Origin: Raphanus sativus
Taxonomy: Eukaryota; Streptophyta; Magnoliopsida; Brassicales; Brassicaceae
Length of the DNA: 64,000 nucleotides
Direction: 5' to 3'
Assembly (NCBI RefSeq): GCF_000801105.2
Contig: NC_079518.1
Span: 13,338,106 to 13,402,105, forward strand
Positions 24,583 through 36,632 of the stretch are shown here, piece after piece (the first letter of the stretch is position 1; each line of letters begins with the position of its first letter). Below the pieces are notes generated by a model that ran no database searches, was not told the origin of the DNA, and saw nothing but the letters and a program-made list of their open reading frames with translations. Made by a program: the position numbers and the translations under genes.

Positions 24583-26231
24583 TAACTATTTTATAATGTT
24601 ACAGAATCAATTGTTTACCATGACATTATCATTTTGAGAACGAAATGATATGGAATGCATTATTTAATCAGTTCCACGATTTTCCATTACTCATGGAAAA
24701 AATAAAATGATTTATAAATTGCATACATAAATAAATAAAATTCAATAAAATCTATTTATTCTAATTTTTACTAGAAGTGAATTTCATGAAATTATTCTAT
24801 TTATATATCTGATTATCACTATATTACACTTTATCTCATCTATTCTTGCATTTTTAATGGTGATTTATTTTTTCACTTTTTGCTATGATCTTTTTCATTT
24901 TTTCTCCAAATTTTTAAAAATTTGAAGATTATTAATTTAAAAATTTATATTTAAATAATTTATAAGTATTAGTGTTATCTAATTAATTTAAAAATTTAAA
25001 TATTAAATATATGGAAATATTTATTCAGAGAAATTATATGTTCGATTTATAATAATCTAAGATAAAATAAAATTATATCTCACTACAGAACACCTCAGCT
25101 AATCACTTATAGAAAAATATATATTCTTTTTAATTTATAAATCTACTGATCTTTGTTTATTTACTTATTTATGTATAAAATTATATTATATAATATTTTT
25201 ATAATAAATAGTAATTGGATTGGATAATTGCTAAAACAAAATAATTGGATAAAATTGGTAAATTTGAAAAGGTACAAATTAATAATTAATTATAAAATAG
25301 TGAAGAAATATATTTTGAATACATTTTTTACAAAGAGAAATGAAATAAATCCTTGAAATTCTTTTTAAAAGACTTTCATAAATAATATCTTGATGTTTTT
25401 TGAGTTAAAATAAATACAGGAAATAAAGATAAAAAGCAAACGGACTTGGTCCAAAAATAATCAAAATAAAAATAAACACAAAATGCCCCAAAGAAAAAAC
25501 TTAAAACTATACGAGGGAGAGGCTGATCGGATGGATGCTAAACCAGTCGAATATCATTGATGTAGTTAACCAGTGTTGGAGTTCCTTTAAAAATCTGCTG
25601 TCACCTTCTAAACAGCGAGTTTACTCGACAGCCGCCAGCAGTTCAAGCACCACCACACCAACCATACAGCTACAACCACCGCAACAGCTCATCGTTTTTC
25701 CTTCACCCTAGAAGACAGAAAGAAAACCAAGACCGGCAGACATAGACGAAGAAATTTGAAGAAGCACACAAGACTTAGTCTTCAACAGATCCAAATATGT
25801 AAAAGCCGCATCCAAATACCACCAAGACAAAAGGAAAACCACTGGATATACCATATCTGCAACCAAACCTGCAAAAAAAAGACAACTATTAGTCACATAT
25901 GAAAGAGTCTGTCTAAAAAGAAAGGAAATAGACTTATTTCAGTTCCTATAGAGAGCCGGAAACTGGAGGAAAAGAAAAGAAAATGGCGGTAGTGTAATTT
26001 CTTTTAAGAAATAACAAATTTAAGAGAGGGAAATCAAAATTTCAAATAATTGTCAAGAGTGATTTAACGTTAGAGATTGTATTGTTTCATTTTTTGAAAA
26101 AGAAATAAAACTAACTATCGAAAATGCTCCTATGCATGTTTACCATTTACAAGTTAATCTTAATAATGTGAAATATAAGAAAGTTAATCTACCTTAGGTA
26201 CATTCACCAAATAACATATACCAGATCTAAA
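24583..26231. other. Intergenic DNA, with a GC-richer unassigned island at 25440-25990
   Basis: No gene supported. 24583-25440 is AT-rich. 25440-25990 is noticeably richer in G/C and looks like part of a decayed retroposon or transcript-derived sequence, comparable in texture to 22500-23450 and 30300-30720. Its only ORF (25708-25896, minus) has no recognisable domain. Confidence 0.4.
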
Positions 26232-26412
26232 TCTATTCTATTAAAACTTAAGCATGACATATTGATAAATGTTATGGCTAACTATGTATTTCTTTTATTT
26301 AAAAGGACTATTTTATCAAGTAAATTCATATTAAACACAAATATGACTACAAAAATTCAAATGTAGAATTTAAATTTTACAAAAAATAAATTAATTGCGG
26401 ATAAAAATCTAG
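26232..26412 (+). mobile_element. Short Helitron remnant
   Basis: Starts TCTATTCTATTAAAAC after A, ends GCGGATAAAAATCTAG before T. Only 181 bp; the 3' hairpin is reduced to its second arm (GCGGAT). An internally deleted Helitron of the same lineage as those at 23938 and 39048. Confidence 0.65.
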
Positions 26413-27017
26413 TATTAATTAAATTGAGATATTATTTTGTGCCTTTCAATGCTTTTTTAGTTTTTGGCAATAAATATTTTATACAAAGATAAGTTGCTAA
26501 AAAAGAGTTGCAAAAGTGGCTTCTAGTGAGAAAATAAACTTGGACCGAGAAATATACTGTAATTTTAGCGTATAATGCTTAGATTAATATTATTTAAAAC
26601 AATCATATATTTAATGGTAAGTTCTTATATAATAGTTCGAGTCTTTTTATTCGTATCTTCAAAATCTCACAAAATCTTCTTTTTTATTCTTTTTGCCACA
26701 TTTGATACACATATAAACATGTATAAATGTTGGGCTCGTTTGGTGTGCAGCCTTTTTAATGGGGCTAAAAGTAAGATATGAAAAGTTCACACCTTTCATA
26801 TTTTTCCACCGGAAACTAGAAACAGTGACCGGTCGCTTGGTGTGAAGAACGCTGGAAGATGCAGTCAGAGATTATTTTTGGGAGTATTAGGCAGCTACGC
26901 ACGTGTAACAATACTGGCACCGGCCTTTGACCGTCGCCGACACATGACTGGGCACGTGCTAGACTGTCTTCTATTCTTTTTTTTGATCGAAAGATTGTCT
27001 TCTCTTCTTCTTACCTT
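26413..27017. other. Intergenic, no gene seen
   Basis: AT-rich sequence with a GC-richer patch at 26800-26960 (containing cacgtg-type words). The ORFs at 26575-26781 and 26842-27117 lack recognisable features. Confidence 0.4.
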
Positions 27018-28132
27018 GGACCATCTCCAACTCCACTTCATTTTTTACTTTTTGCTTTATTTTGAAGAAAATTTTATTCCAATCCTACTTCATTTTTGCT
27101 TCAAAATGAATCAATAAACAATGTTGCTTTGTGGAAGCACCGTAGTCTAGTGGTTATGATTTAAAGGTTTCTACACCCAAGTCTCGGGTTCGAACCCCTG
27201 ACTATGCAGTTTCTTGCAGATAAATCCAGGTTTCAAGTCCCGGAGAAAGCGGTTTATTGAACAATTATGCAGATTACGGAAAAAAAGCTTACAAGAGATC
27301 TACAACATGGTGCAAGTTAATCTGGTCAGGCGTGGATCTTCATAAGACGACTCAGGGGATGCAGTTATGCATAGATCTCATAAGGCAGGTAGTATTGTCG
27401 GTTGTCGAATCGTCTATGTAATCTTTCTCATATCATAATTGTAATATCATAATGAATCAGCGTAAAAAAAAACAGTGTTGCTTCAAATTTGAGGATCTAC
27501 TGTACATATCTTCATTTTTTCTAAGATGAACTTTTTCATTGCAATTGATCCTTAACTTTTATTTATTTTTATCTTTTGCCAAAATAAACAATATATTTTA
27601 ATATAATCCAATTAATTTCTAATTTCAGTTGTTACTTTCATTATATCAATTTCAAATATTAAATATACTTAAAATTTATACTAATAAATAAAATAAACTT
27701 ACTTAATTAAGATAAAAGGTCAAATACATAATTAATAACACAAAACTAAACATATAAAACTTATTAATACAACATAAACTAAAACTTAATAGTCTGGTAA
27801 ATCATTTGTTTATTAACACTAAACATATAAAATCTAATGTTTTTGTTTATTTATTTATGTTTGGTGTAATAATTTTATTATAATATATGTTAAACATGTT
27901 GAATTATGTTGAAATAAAATAGTTGGGCAAAATTAGTAAATATGAAAAGCTAAAAAGTATTATTAATAATTAATGATAAAATGGAGGGATAATATATTTG
28001 GAATATTCTTTATATAAAAAAGAAATGAAGTAAACCATTGGAGTGAATATTGCTTCATTTTTTTCTTCATTTTGAAAAAAGTGTATATATAAAAATAAAA
28101 ATGAAGCCAACCATTGGAAATGCTCTTATGTT
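27018..28132. repeat. Copy of a short AT-rich repeat family, opened by a SINE
   Basis: The left end reads ccatctccaactccacttc and the right end ccaaccattggaaatgctct. Related copies lie at 28552-28806, 29101-29330 and 50664-50922, each starting (g/t)atctccaa and ending with a ttgga/ttaga..atgctct motif, an imperfect terminal inversion. The copies are 230-260 bp; this one is about 1.1 kb because of the SINE and further AT-rich sequence. Noncoding. Probably a MITE-like family, superfamily undetermined. Confidence 0.55.
27130..27471 (+). mobile_element. tRNA-derived SINE
   Basis: A tRNA-like head at the 5' end holds an A box (TAGTCTAGTGGTTATG) and a B box (GGTTCGAACCCC), about 40 bp apart as in RNA polymerase III promoters. 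A unique body and an A-rich 3' end (a run of nine A) follow. Flanks: ACAATGTTGCTT at 27118-27129 and ACAGTGTTGCTT at 27472-27483, a 12-bp target duplication with one mismatch. Not a working tRNA gene, because the 3' half does not fold back to the 5' end. Confidence 0.85.
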
Positions 28133-28142
28133 TCACGAAGAC

Positions 28143-28253
28143 ACGAACCACGAACCATGAACCATGAACCATGAACCATGAAAAATTATTTGTAGGTGCA
28201 TTTAGAATTCCTAGTCAAGAAGCAATAATATACAGACCATCAGTCAAAAAAAA

Positions 28254-28290
<37 letters not shown>
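28143..28290. repeat. Heptamer tract and (TA)n microsatellite
   Basis: About 28143-28182 is a tandem of the 7-bp unit accatga/accacga (five to six copies). About 28256-28290 is an uninterrupted (TA)n tract. Both are likely length-polymorphic. Confidence 0.85.
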
Positions 28291-28293
<3 letters not shown>

Positions 28294-28551
28294 CCTACAT
28301 ATTTTGGTTAATAATATATATTATATATATATTTTAATAGAAAATATTATAAGTTGACAAAAAATAAAAAATAATAGAAAATATTAAAATGTAACAACAA
28401 ACATTCAACATTCAAAGAAAAATTGTTATACACGTATGAGTGAACTGGATCTTTATGCTGACTGGTAAATGAGGTCATAGTTACGCTACCACAGTTTGTT
28501 TTCACATCACAACTTTCGGTGGGTAAGTAAAGGAACATGAAATAAGTTATC

Positions 28552-28806
28552 TCCAACTTCACTCCATTTTTTTTCAAAATAAAATAAAAATAATTATGAA
28601 ATAAAATAAAAATAATTATGAAATAAAAAATATTCCAACTTTACTCTATTTTTTACACTATAGTGAAGTTTACTCCATAAATGAAATAATTTATTTTTTA
28701 TTTGTTTATTACTCATTTATGAAATAGAGCTGAAGTATTTTTATTTCATATTCAAATTTATTCTATTTTGAAGGAAAAAATAGAATTTTACATTGGAAAT
28801 GCTCTA
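28552..28806. repeat. Short AT-rich repeat family, copy 2
   Basis: Begins atctccaacttcactcc and ends ttacattggaaatgctct. Internally it has partly palindromic Cat/gAAATA-rich sequence. Same family as 27018, 29101 and 50664. Confidence 0.6.
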
Positions 28807-28854
28807 AGCACTTACTCCCTCCTTTAACAAAAATATAATTTTATTTTTATTTTT

Positions 28855-29040
28855 ATTTAATAAACAAAAATTTTAAGAATATTTTTAGTAAATGATAGTA
28901 ATATTTTATATATTTTTAAAATAAATAAAAGTTTAAAAATATTTTTAGTAAATAATATAAATATTTTATATATTTTAAAATAAATAAAATTTTAAAAATA
29001 TTGTTAGTAAATAATATTAATACTTTATATAATCTAAAAG
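28855..29040. repeat. Tandem repeat, unit about 64 bp, three copies
   Basis: Three head-to-tail copies of an AT-rich unit containing aatatttttagtaaat and attttatatattttaaaa. The copies differ by a few substitutions. Confidence 0.7.
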
Positions 29041-29100
29041 TATTAAATCAGAATATTTAAATAGATTCAATATTGTTAGTTAATAACTATTGTAGTGTAT

Positions 29101-29330
29101 AAGGATATCTCCAATCTCACTTCATTTTTTACGCTAAAATGAACTAAAATAGATTATGAAATATAAAATATTCTAATTCAACTTCATATCTCATTCAGTA
29201 ATGAAGTTTATAGAGTAATCTATTTTTTGTTCACTACTCTATTTTAGAATGAAAAATAGAGTAAGATTGGAGTATTTTAATTTTATATTCTATTTTAGGA
29301 AAATGAAATTTTACATTAGAGATGCTCTAA
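29101..29330. repeat. Short AT-rich repeat family, copy 3
   Basis: Begins gatatctccaatctcactt and ends acattagagatgctct. Similar in length and internal pattern to the copies at 28552 and 50664. Confidence 0.6.
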
Positions 29331-30093
29331 CAAAAATAAATAATGAATTTAGCTATAAATATTTATTATATTTTTAATATACATGAATACTTCAAAATAT
29401 CTCTTTTCAAGAACAGAGTAATAAACTACTAAAAACTATATTAAGGGAAATTTGGTCATACCAACCAAATAAAATTAAATGAGAACAAATAATAGTACAT
29501 TTTTATTTGCGTTAATCGTGGGGAAGTTGTTATGAACCTTGTGATATACTTAATTTTTTTTTTTATGTATCTAGTAATCGTTTTCATCAAGGAAATTGAT
29601 AGAAACATGATAGGAGGGAAATGAGACATATAATGCCTAACCGACTTGACAAATGAGAAGGAGACATATATCAACTTTAACATGGTCAAAGTAAAACATT
29701 TACTATAAAATCATTAAAAATATGGCAAGATAAAAACAAAAATATCATGGATGAATTTATTTTAAGCAGAACAAATTTGACATTTCATGGTCTATTTGGT
29801 TCGCTCACGGTCAATTTTTGGTAGGTGAAGGGTTCAAATCGTATCTTCATAAAATCTTCCTTTTGTTAACTGTGTACACCTAAGTTTTTGGATTACAAAC
29901 TACAATGAGTTACGTCTGATAATCTCTATATAATTACTAGAATGTTATGGATGGTCCAACATGACATACTCAAATATCTTAGTCACTATGATACACTGGA
30001 ATACACTAGTTTTAAAAATGACTATGCTTAACCTTGATAGGTGTATACTGACTTTTTTATCATGAGTAAATTAAACCATAATTCACATGTTTT
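29331..30093. other. Intergenic, no gene seen
   Basis: AT-rich. A B-box-like word (gggttcaaatc, about 29829) may be the trace of an old SINE, but no A box or tail was found. The minus ORF at 29456-29689 has no recognisable domain. Confidence 0.4.
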
Positions 30094-31150
30094 GAGGGGC
30101 GGAACCAGGATATTAATTTAGTGGGTGCACTATTGTTAACAAAATGGGAAATATCTTCAACCGTTATCGGTTTAGACAGCTAATATAATACTCCGTATAT
30201 AGCATGGAATAGTTTAAATCTTTTATTGCATATGAGAACAAAACTTATGTTTTTTTTTTCACAAATTGAAATTTATTAAGGGATCTAAGCCCACCAAAAA
30301 TCCATACAAAAGACATAATTATATGCTCAAACTAGAAGAGCCCATTTGAGACTAAAGCCCAAAACATAACTCGGGTTTCACCAACCAGATCCAAGCCCAC
30401 CAGGCAGCACTTGGTCCACATACCAAAACCGGTCCACTAAGGCAACTCGCGATTCTCAGCCACTCCCTGCCATCACCGCTTCACGGGACGCCGCCAGGGA
30501 GATTCAAAGACTTTTCACTATCAAACCACCAGAGACCTAACCCACAAACACGATTCTTTCCTCGCCGCAACATTTTCACTTGGAGAGCTTCATCGAAAAT
30601 TCGAGATCTCATCCCGGAAACCCTAAATCATCAAACCACTCTAACCGCTTCCTTACCTAAAATCTGGTCATCAGAGAGCATCTAATCGACGTAGTCGAGA
30701 TCTCATCCAAAACCGTCGAAATGTCTGACCTACTTTGTGATTTGTGCCTAATTTTAAAAGATATTATAACAATAACGCAGCAAATAAATACATAAATTAA
30801 CTTGTGTGTTTAAATACTAGTAAGAAAAAGAAAGTAAAGAGAGTTTAATTGGACCCAAAAAGCAGAGAATGAAAATGTTGACTTTTAATCTTTTTAAATG
30901 AATAATTCGGGCAGGTTTGTTGGTAGGTGTATGACAATACTTTTATTAGTTTGCTAGCATGTATAGTGTCGGAGGTGAAAAACACTTTTAAGGGGATCAA
31001 TTTCTAAATTAGCATATATCACAAGCGTCATTTAGCTAACATTTACAAGATTTACCTAAGTTTTAAAAAATTATACAAGTAAAACTTTTTTAAACTAAAA
31101 TTCACATGGATCATTTGATCCACCTGCTAACACCTTACCTCCGCCACTGA
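30094..31150. mobile_element. Decayed TIR-like element with an inserted retroposon
   Basis: The left edge reads gaggggcggaaccagga and the right edge acctccgccactgag. Inverted, these resemble each other (G.GGCGGA..), a pattern common at ends of old plant DNA elements. Within it, 30250-30725 is a GC-richer minus-strand insert ending in T10 (30250-30259), which looks like the poly(A) of a retroposon. No target duplication was found for either. A similar right edge (ttccgccactgaac) recurs at about 33692. Confidence 0.4.
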
Positions 31151-31511
31151 GAATATATGAATAAAAGGAATCTCTTGTATTTTCTGTTCTTTTCACACGC
31201 ATCCTCTTTCTGAAATGTTGAGTTGCCAGAGCTGGTCAATTTTCTTGTTTTTTTTCTTTTGGAAATTTAAATTTTCTTGTTTGGTGTAAGTTGCTCGTTT
31301 GGTATTTGAGCATGGTCAGTGCTCCCATCCGCCAAAGATCGATCTCACATACACACCGAAGTAAAATGAAGACAAAGGATTTTTTTTGGTAAACCAACTC
31401 TAAGGTTAAAAATAATTTATAATAAATATTCACAATTTCTTTTTATTTTTTATTTTCTTATTAAGATATAATCATGTTTAAAGGAACTATCAAAAACAAA
31501 GATATAAATTT

Positions 31512-31690
31512 TTCAAACCAAGTCATTTTAATCTAGTGGTAAAGGAATTATAGCTGGAGTTTCCGTCCTGGGTTCGAGTAGCACTGGTTACCATGGACGT
31601 TTTAAGTGGCAAGAAAACTCGGATTTTTATGAGTTTTGTAGAATTAGTCTTAGGCCTAAAAAGCCTTTGAAATCTCCACGATTATAAAAA
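31512..31690 (+). mobile_element. tRNA-derived SINE (short family)
   Basis: A box (TAATCTAGTGGTAAAGG) and B box (GGGTTCGAGTAG) about 40 bp apart, then a body with ctttgaaatctccacgatt. The flanking direct repeat ATATAAATTT occurs at 31502-31511 and 31691-31700 (10 bp, perfect). Length 179 bp, a typical Brassicaceae SINE size. It differs from the SINE at 27130 outside the promoter boxes. Confidence 0.8.
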
Positions 31691-31700
31691 ATATAAATTT

Positions 31701-33771
31701 CATTATTATTTTGAATCGACAGGATTAACTACATTTTTATGGCTACCATACGGTCCATACAAATTAAATTTATGTTTACTTGGAAACATAACTAATTTGA
31801 TCAAGCTGGTCTTTTGACACTAAAACTCTTAAAACGGCTGCATAGGTATTTTTTTCTTAGAAATAACTTTGGTCTATTGATTAATTAGTGATATTTCTAC
31901 GAAATTTCTTGTTTAAATTCCAGAAAATGCAATATACGTCTTATTAACTATGCATATTAATATTAATCAAATATATTCTTCAAGAAATCATGTTATGTTT
32001 GAATGTCCAACATCGATTCACTTATCCATGTTTCCTATATATTAAACCATGAAAATTTCTTCTACAGCCAGTTTTTACAAATATGAATTATTTGTTTTAA
32101 ATGATTGGACCTTTATGTCAAAAAAATGATCGGACCTTTTAATTCAGATCATCAGTTACATGAATTCATTGGTATATTTGGAAAGAAATAAACAACAAGA
32201 TATTTAATTGTTTTGACCTGAACCATATAGAAGCTTTACTATGTAAGAAAACACAGATGCGAAAATTAATTTTAGAGAACCAATATTTACTTTTCAGCGA
32301 AGAAGATTCTCATAGTCCATTGTGTAAGATTGGAAGATGGTGCTTTACAAATGCTTAGTGAAAAATAAGACATATTTTTAAGACAAGGTTTGTACAACGA
32401 TTTAATAGAGATAAGGAATTTCAGAGCCTTTTATTCAACTCTATACGCGGAATTGCAAACATTAATTTTTACAATATAGTGTATGAGAAATTTTCAAAAA
32501 TTTAATGTTACATTTACAACAAACTATTTTGAGTTGGAAAGATGGTTTGGGAACTAAATAATGATTTTGTGATATTCATTGAAGAAGTCGAAAGGCTGCA
32601 AGAGTTTCGCTATTTTTCTAGCTAAAGTATGTTTCCATGACTCATATACAATACAAAGGGAGAGATACTCTTACATGTGATGCACAAAGTCAATCGTTCT
32701 ATTTTGTTCATATGGACATAAAATCTTAACTGAATCTATTTAAATTATTGTAAGAAAATCTATAAGAGATCTTTGGTGTGGAATATGTAAAACGAGCGCT
32801 TTTCATAAAAGATGGTAGAACTACGTTATATAACAATTTCATAGTTTTAATTTAATATGATCTTGTAAACAGTTGCAAAGAAAACTTTCAGTAGTTTTTC
32901 ATCCCAAAAAAGTTTAATGTTTTCCAAAACCCACAGAATTCATGCTCATCTTCTTGGCGGGTGAAAGGAGAGGTAACCAGTGCCATGCGAAGACTACAAG
33001 ATTACGAGAGGCCTGAGGCAAAAATGATTTATTTCATATCAAATAATAGTATTAAATAATTGAATATGAACCAGAAAATAATTATTTTCCTATCTTAGAT
33101 TCTAAAATTACCTTTATAAAAAATTAATCTTATGAAACTTAATCCCAAACGTTATATTGTGGTTACAATTGAAAATTTTAATATAAACTCATATTCTACA
33201 GAAAAATAGTTTTCGATATTTAAAATAGAAGAGAGAAATTGTTGACAAAAAAATAGAAAGAGGGAAATTAATGTCCATAACAACTAAACAGAAGTATTAT
33301 TAAAACTTATTAAAAGATATTCAGTTATCATATTATCATTTTGATTGTAAGATTATTTATCAATATCAGAATATGGGGTCCCAAAATATATTGATGTGAG
33401 AGGGGGTGTGAGGCCAATGCCTCAAAAATGATAAGGCGAACACAGCCAGAGAAAGAGGCAAAGAATGGTTTGTGGGATTACATGACCCCAAATTTTGGGA
33501 AAACAATATTTTAGTGTACATTTTTCTAAAATTACTTTAATATTTTGGTAAATTTTGGCATTTGATCCTACTAATTTACGTTTATATTTCATATGTCCCC
33601 ATTAGAAAAAGAAATATTTTCTTACTACATCATATATTATCAAGTTTTAATATTAAATTTATATATTATGACTCCGGTAAAAAAATTTCTAGTTCCGCCA
33701 CTGAACACGGCTCTGGAGGTAACCATTGGGGATGTGAATCAGCGAATTCATGCTTATCCACATTATAAATG
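31701..33771. other. Intergenic, no gene seen
   Basis: Long AT-rich region with no coherent ORF. 32930-33010 and 33390-33500 are less AT-rich and share phrases (gaggcc..tgaggcaaaaatga; gaggccaatgcctcaaaaatga), possibly parts of one old element whose right edge is near 33706. Confidence 0.4.
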
Positions 33772-34230
33772 CAAGACAAGACCAAAGACGTAAGATCAAT
33801 CCAAACCTGGTTTAAGTAAGCTAGAGACTGGTTTCTAGATCAATATCACTTGTACCCGTCGAGATATGATTATGAGAAGTATGGCTCATTAAGAGAAATT
33901 GGACCAAAGGGAGTTGTTCGATCGCTGGATATATACCTCCTCTCAAACGGTGCACTTGCACAATATCTTAAGAAGAAACAAGTAAATTTGTTGTCATGTC
34001 ATGAAAAAAAAAAACTTGTTGTCATGTCATCAGGACATCTCTTAAGTTCTGGATATTGTCATGTTTTATTGTTTTTTATTTATCTGGTCAAACAAACGTT
34101 TTTCTTGTCTATCTGATAGTAGTTCTTGTGAGCTCTTAACCAATTACGCAAGGCAACAAGACCAACCACATAATCAGGACCCGGTTTAAGTAAACCAAGA
34201 GACCGGGCTCCTCAACAATTATCATTACTC
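33772..34230. repeat. Spaced direct repeat, about 80 bp
   Basis: 33772-33850 and 34149-34229 are diverged copies sharing acaagacca, cc(t/c)ggtttaagtaa and agaga(c)cgg/ctgg, then aatatcact/attatcatt. The spacer holds a small ORF (33850-34116) with no recognisable domain. It lies just downstream of the TPK3-like gene. Confidence 0.55.
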
Positions 34231-34372
34231 ATTAGCATCATTTGATAAGGTTATAAGAGCAGTATTATCCGACTGTAAACCCTTGGTGGGTTTGAGCGAT
34301 AATAATGCTCTAACTTGAAACGACAGTAAACTAAGCTAATACAATCCCACAAAAACAAAAAGTTGCAGAGGA

Positions 34373-35742
34373 TTATTCACCACTACTACTACTACTATCC
34401 AAGAGATCTACAAGAGTAATCTTCCCATTGCTGCATCGGTCGAGTTTGTCAAACTGTTTTGAGATTGGTGTTATGTCTTTATCTGTTATCTTCTCCATCT
34501 CCTTTAGTTTATAAATCACATACTCTGCTTTACTGCAAACACACACACAAAAAAAAACAGAAGTTATACTACAAACTCAGTTCAAGAATCTAAAACTTAA
34601 GGAGTTGTGTCAAGCATGGATAGAGAGAGAGAGAGAGAGAAATGAGTCACATACCTGACACAGCCATTGTTATCAATATCAGCAGCAAAGAACTGAGAGA
34701 CGGACATTGTCTCACACAACACTCTCTTCGCCCGTTCCCTATTCCTCTTATCAACTCTCGCCTCAGCCAAATACAGAAAAGCCCGAGCCACGGCTAGTGT
34801 AGACACAAGCAGCCATACCGCAGCGAAAAGCCTACCAGGCAACGTCTTAAACGCCCTGTCTCCGTACCCAACAGTAGTAACCGACATAACCGAGAGATAA
34901 AACGAATCCAACCAATCAATCTCTTCAATAAAATGCATAATCCCAACACCGAGAGCAATGCATAAAACCACAACTCCTAACGCCAACGCCACTTTCAACC
35001 TAATCCTCATCCTTCCTTTCTTCACGTCGATTATTAACGACGACCTCCTTTAATGATCAGGCTCCTCCCTCCGCTTAGCAGCAGAGTCTAACATGTAACT
35101 CTCTTGGAGGTCAAGAACGTAAGAGACCATCCCACTAAGCAAAATATCGATAAAACCAAACCCAACAAGCACGAACATGATCGAGAAGAGCTTGGTAACA
35201 GCACTGTCGGGTGTAATGTCTCCGTAACCGATGGTGCACATAGTAACGATGCAAAAGTATAACCCGTCGACGACGGGGTGGGTCTGGTTCACTGCGTAGT
35301 GGTCACGGTTCAGCCAGTAGATGAGCACACCTAAGGAGAGGTAGACAACGAGGAGAGCAAAAGCTTGTTTTACTACGGAGCGCGACGACTCGAGATCGGT
35401 TTGGTGATGGATTATTGGGTGGTGTGGATCGTCGATTATGGCCATTGCTGGTGCGGTTTTGGATCGGTGGAGCGCGTGGCCGTGATACTGTTGTGGTGGG
35501 AGGAGGGGATCTAGCGCGGAGGAGGTGGAGGAGGAGGAGGATGGTGAGTGTTTGTGAGAGGAGTCTCGAGGGGAGGGTCCGAAGATTAAACGGTCTTTGA
35601 ACTCGGACGGTGTCATAGGCACAGGAATCGCGACTTCGTCGTTTTCAGGTAAGGGTAATAGAATCGGAGGTGGTTTTTTTATTTTGGGGCTGATCATGTA
35701 TTGAAGTATTGGGTCTGTGTTGTTGTTGACATCGTTTGACAT
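34373..35742 (-). pseudogene. TPK3: Two-pore K+ channel, TPK3 (KCO6)-like, with in-frame stop between the pores
   Basis: Family role: vacuolar or thylakoid K+ channel with two pore domains per subunit. Exon 1 is 35742-34655, exon 2 is 34532-34373; total 416 codons including the stop, the normal TPK length. Visible: N-terminal 14-3-3 type motif RSKTAP; TM1 (FALLVVYLSLGVLIYWLN); pore 1 TIGYGD; TM2 (MFVLVGFGFIDILLSGMV); TM3 (VALALGVVVLCIALGVGIM); pore 2 TVGYGD; TM4; then two EF-hand-like segments (DIDNNGCVSKAEY, DKLDRCSNGKITLVDLL). All is in one frame except TAA at 35050-35052, after REEPDH and before RRSSLIIDVKKGRMRIRL, where relatives have a sense codon. As read, the product is 230 aa with one pore. 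Downstream coding sequence shows no further damage, so the stop is recent or a sequencing error. Gene order supports the TPK3 (At4g18160) assignment over TPK2. Confidence 0.87.
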
Positions 35743-36632
35743 CGTTTTTTTGTCGGAAAAGGTAAAATATGTGGTGGTTTTCGTTACGGATTTGTCGGAA
35801 AATTGTTAGAGAGAGAGAGATGGTGCTTTTTTTTTCAGTTTCTTGTATTTTTACACTGTATCAAAGGTGGGAGTAAAGATGAACCGGCAAGATGTGTCGT
35901 TTTCCGCAACGAATCTCACATCATATGATGTGATTCTCTTCCCGATTAGATAAAGTACATCTGTCTTTAACTATCAAATTAAATTAAATTATGTGTGGAC
36001 GGACACCAGCAATGAACACATGGTTAGCTGTCTTAATAATTAGTTTAATCATTATTATAGTGATCTTGTTTTTTACCGATGCCTCAGTATACCTCGGTTT
36101 GCAAGGAACGAGCCACGGTTAATTGAGACATGCCGGTCTGGACTAAACGATCACTAACCTGAAGTCTGGTGTAGTAGTAGGATGCCAAGACTGAAGAGTT
36201 TTTTCTTAAAAGTCGGATAATTATGCTATTATAACCAAGAAATGTTACAGACGATTGTACAGCCGACAATTTTACATGCGTTATGAGGATTTCCCGTTTG
36301 ACTGCATCACCTGAGTCGTCCTATTGATCAACGTTTGACCAAACCAAAGAGTCTAAAAAGTAAACTAAAAGTAAAATGGTAAAAAAAAAAGAAAAAAAAA
36401 TAGAATATCTGGTAATATAAGGTTTGATTAGCAAGTCAACAAACCAACCATTAAAAGTCTTAAACAAAACCCCTCATAAGTTTTATTAGTAAAACAAGCA
36501 GTCAACACACAACACCATTTTTTATAGTTCTGAATCAACTCATCGCTGTTCAGGAATACGAAACATCACAAAAACAAAAACAGAAAAGAAAAACAAAGCA
36601 GGGCATGGAGAGAGGGGTTTTGCTTTTGATCA
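35743..36632. other. TPK3 upstream region / DUF1296 downstream region
   Basis: Both neighbours are on the minus strand, so this 890-bp gap holds the TPK3 promoter and 5' UTR and the 3' end of the DUF1296 gene. A (GA)n tract is at about 35808-35820 near the TPK3 start. No other gene seen. Confidence 0.55.

Noticed and set aside
27132..27206. tRNA gene
   Set aside because: It has good A and B boxes, but the sequence cannot form an acceptor stem and is followed by a SINE body with poly(A) and target duplication.
31519..31575. tRNA gene
   Set aside because: Pol III boxes only. It is the head of a 179-bp SINE with a 10-bp target duplication.
33850..34116. Small gene between the two direct repeats
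   Set aside because: 88 aa without recognisable motif, no splice or promoter support. The end of the frame is AT-derived hydrophobic sequence.
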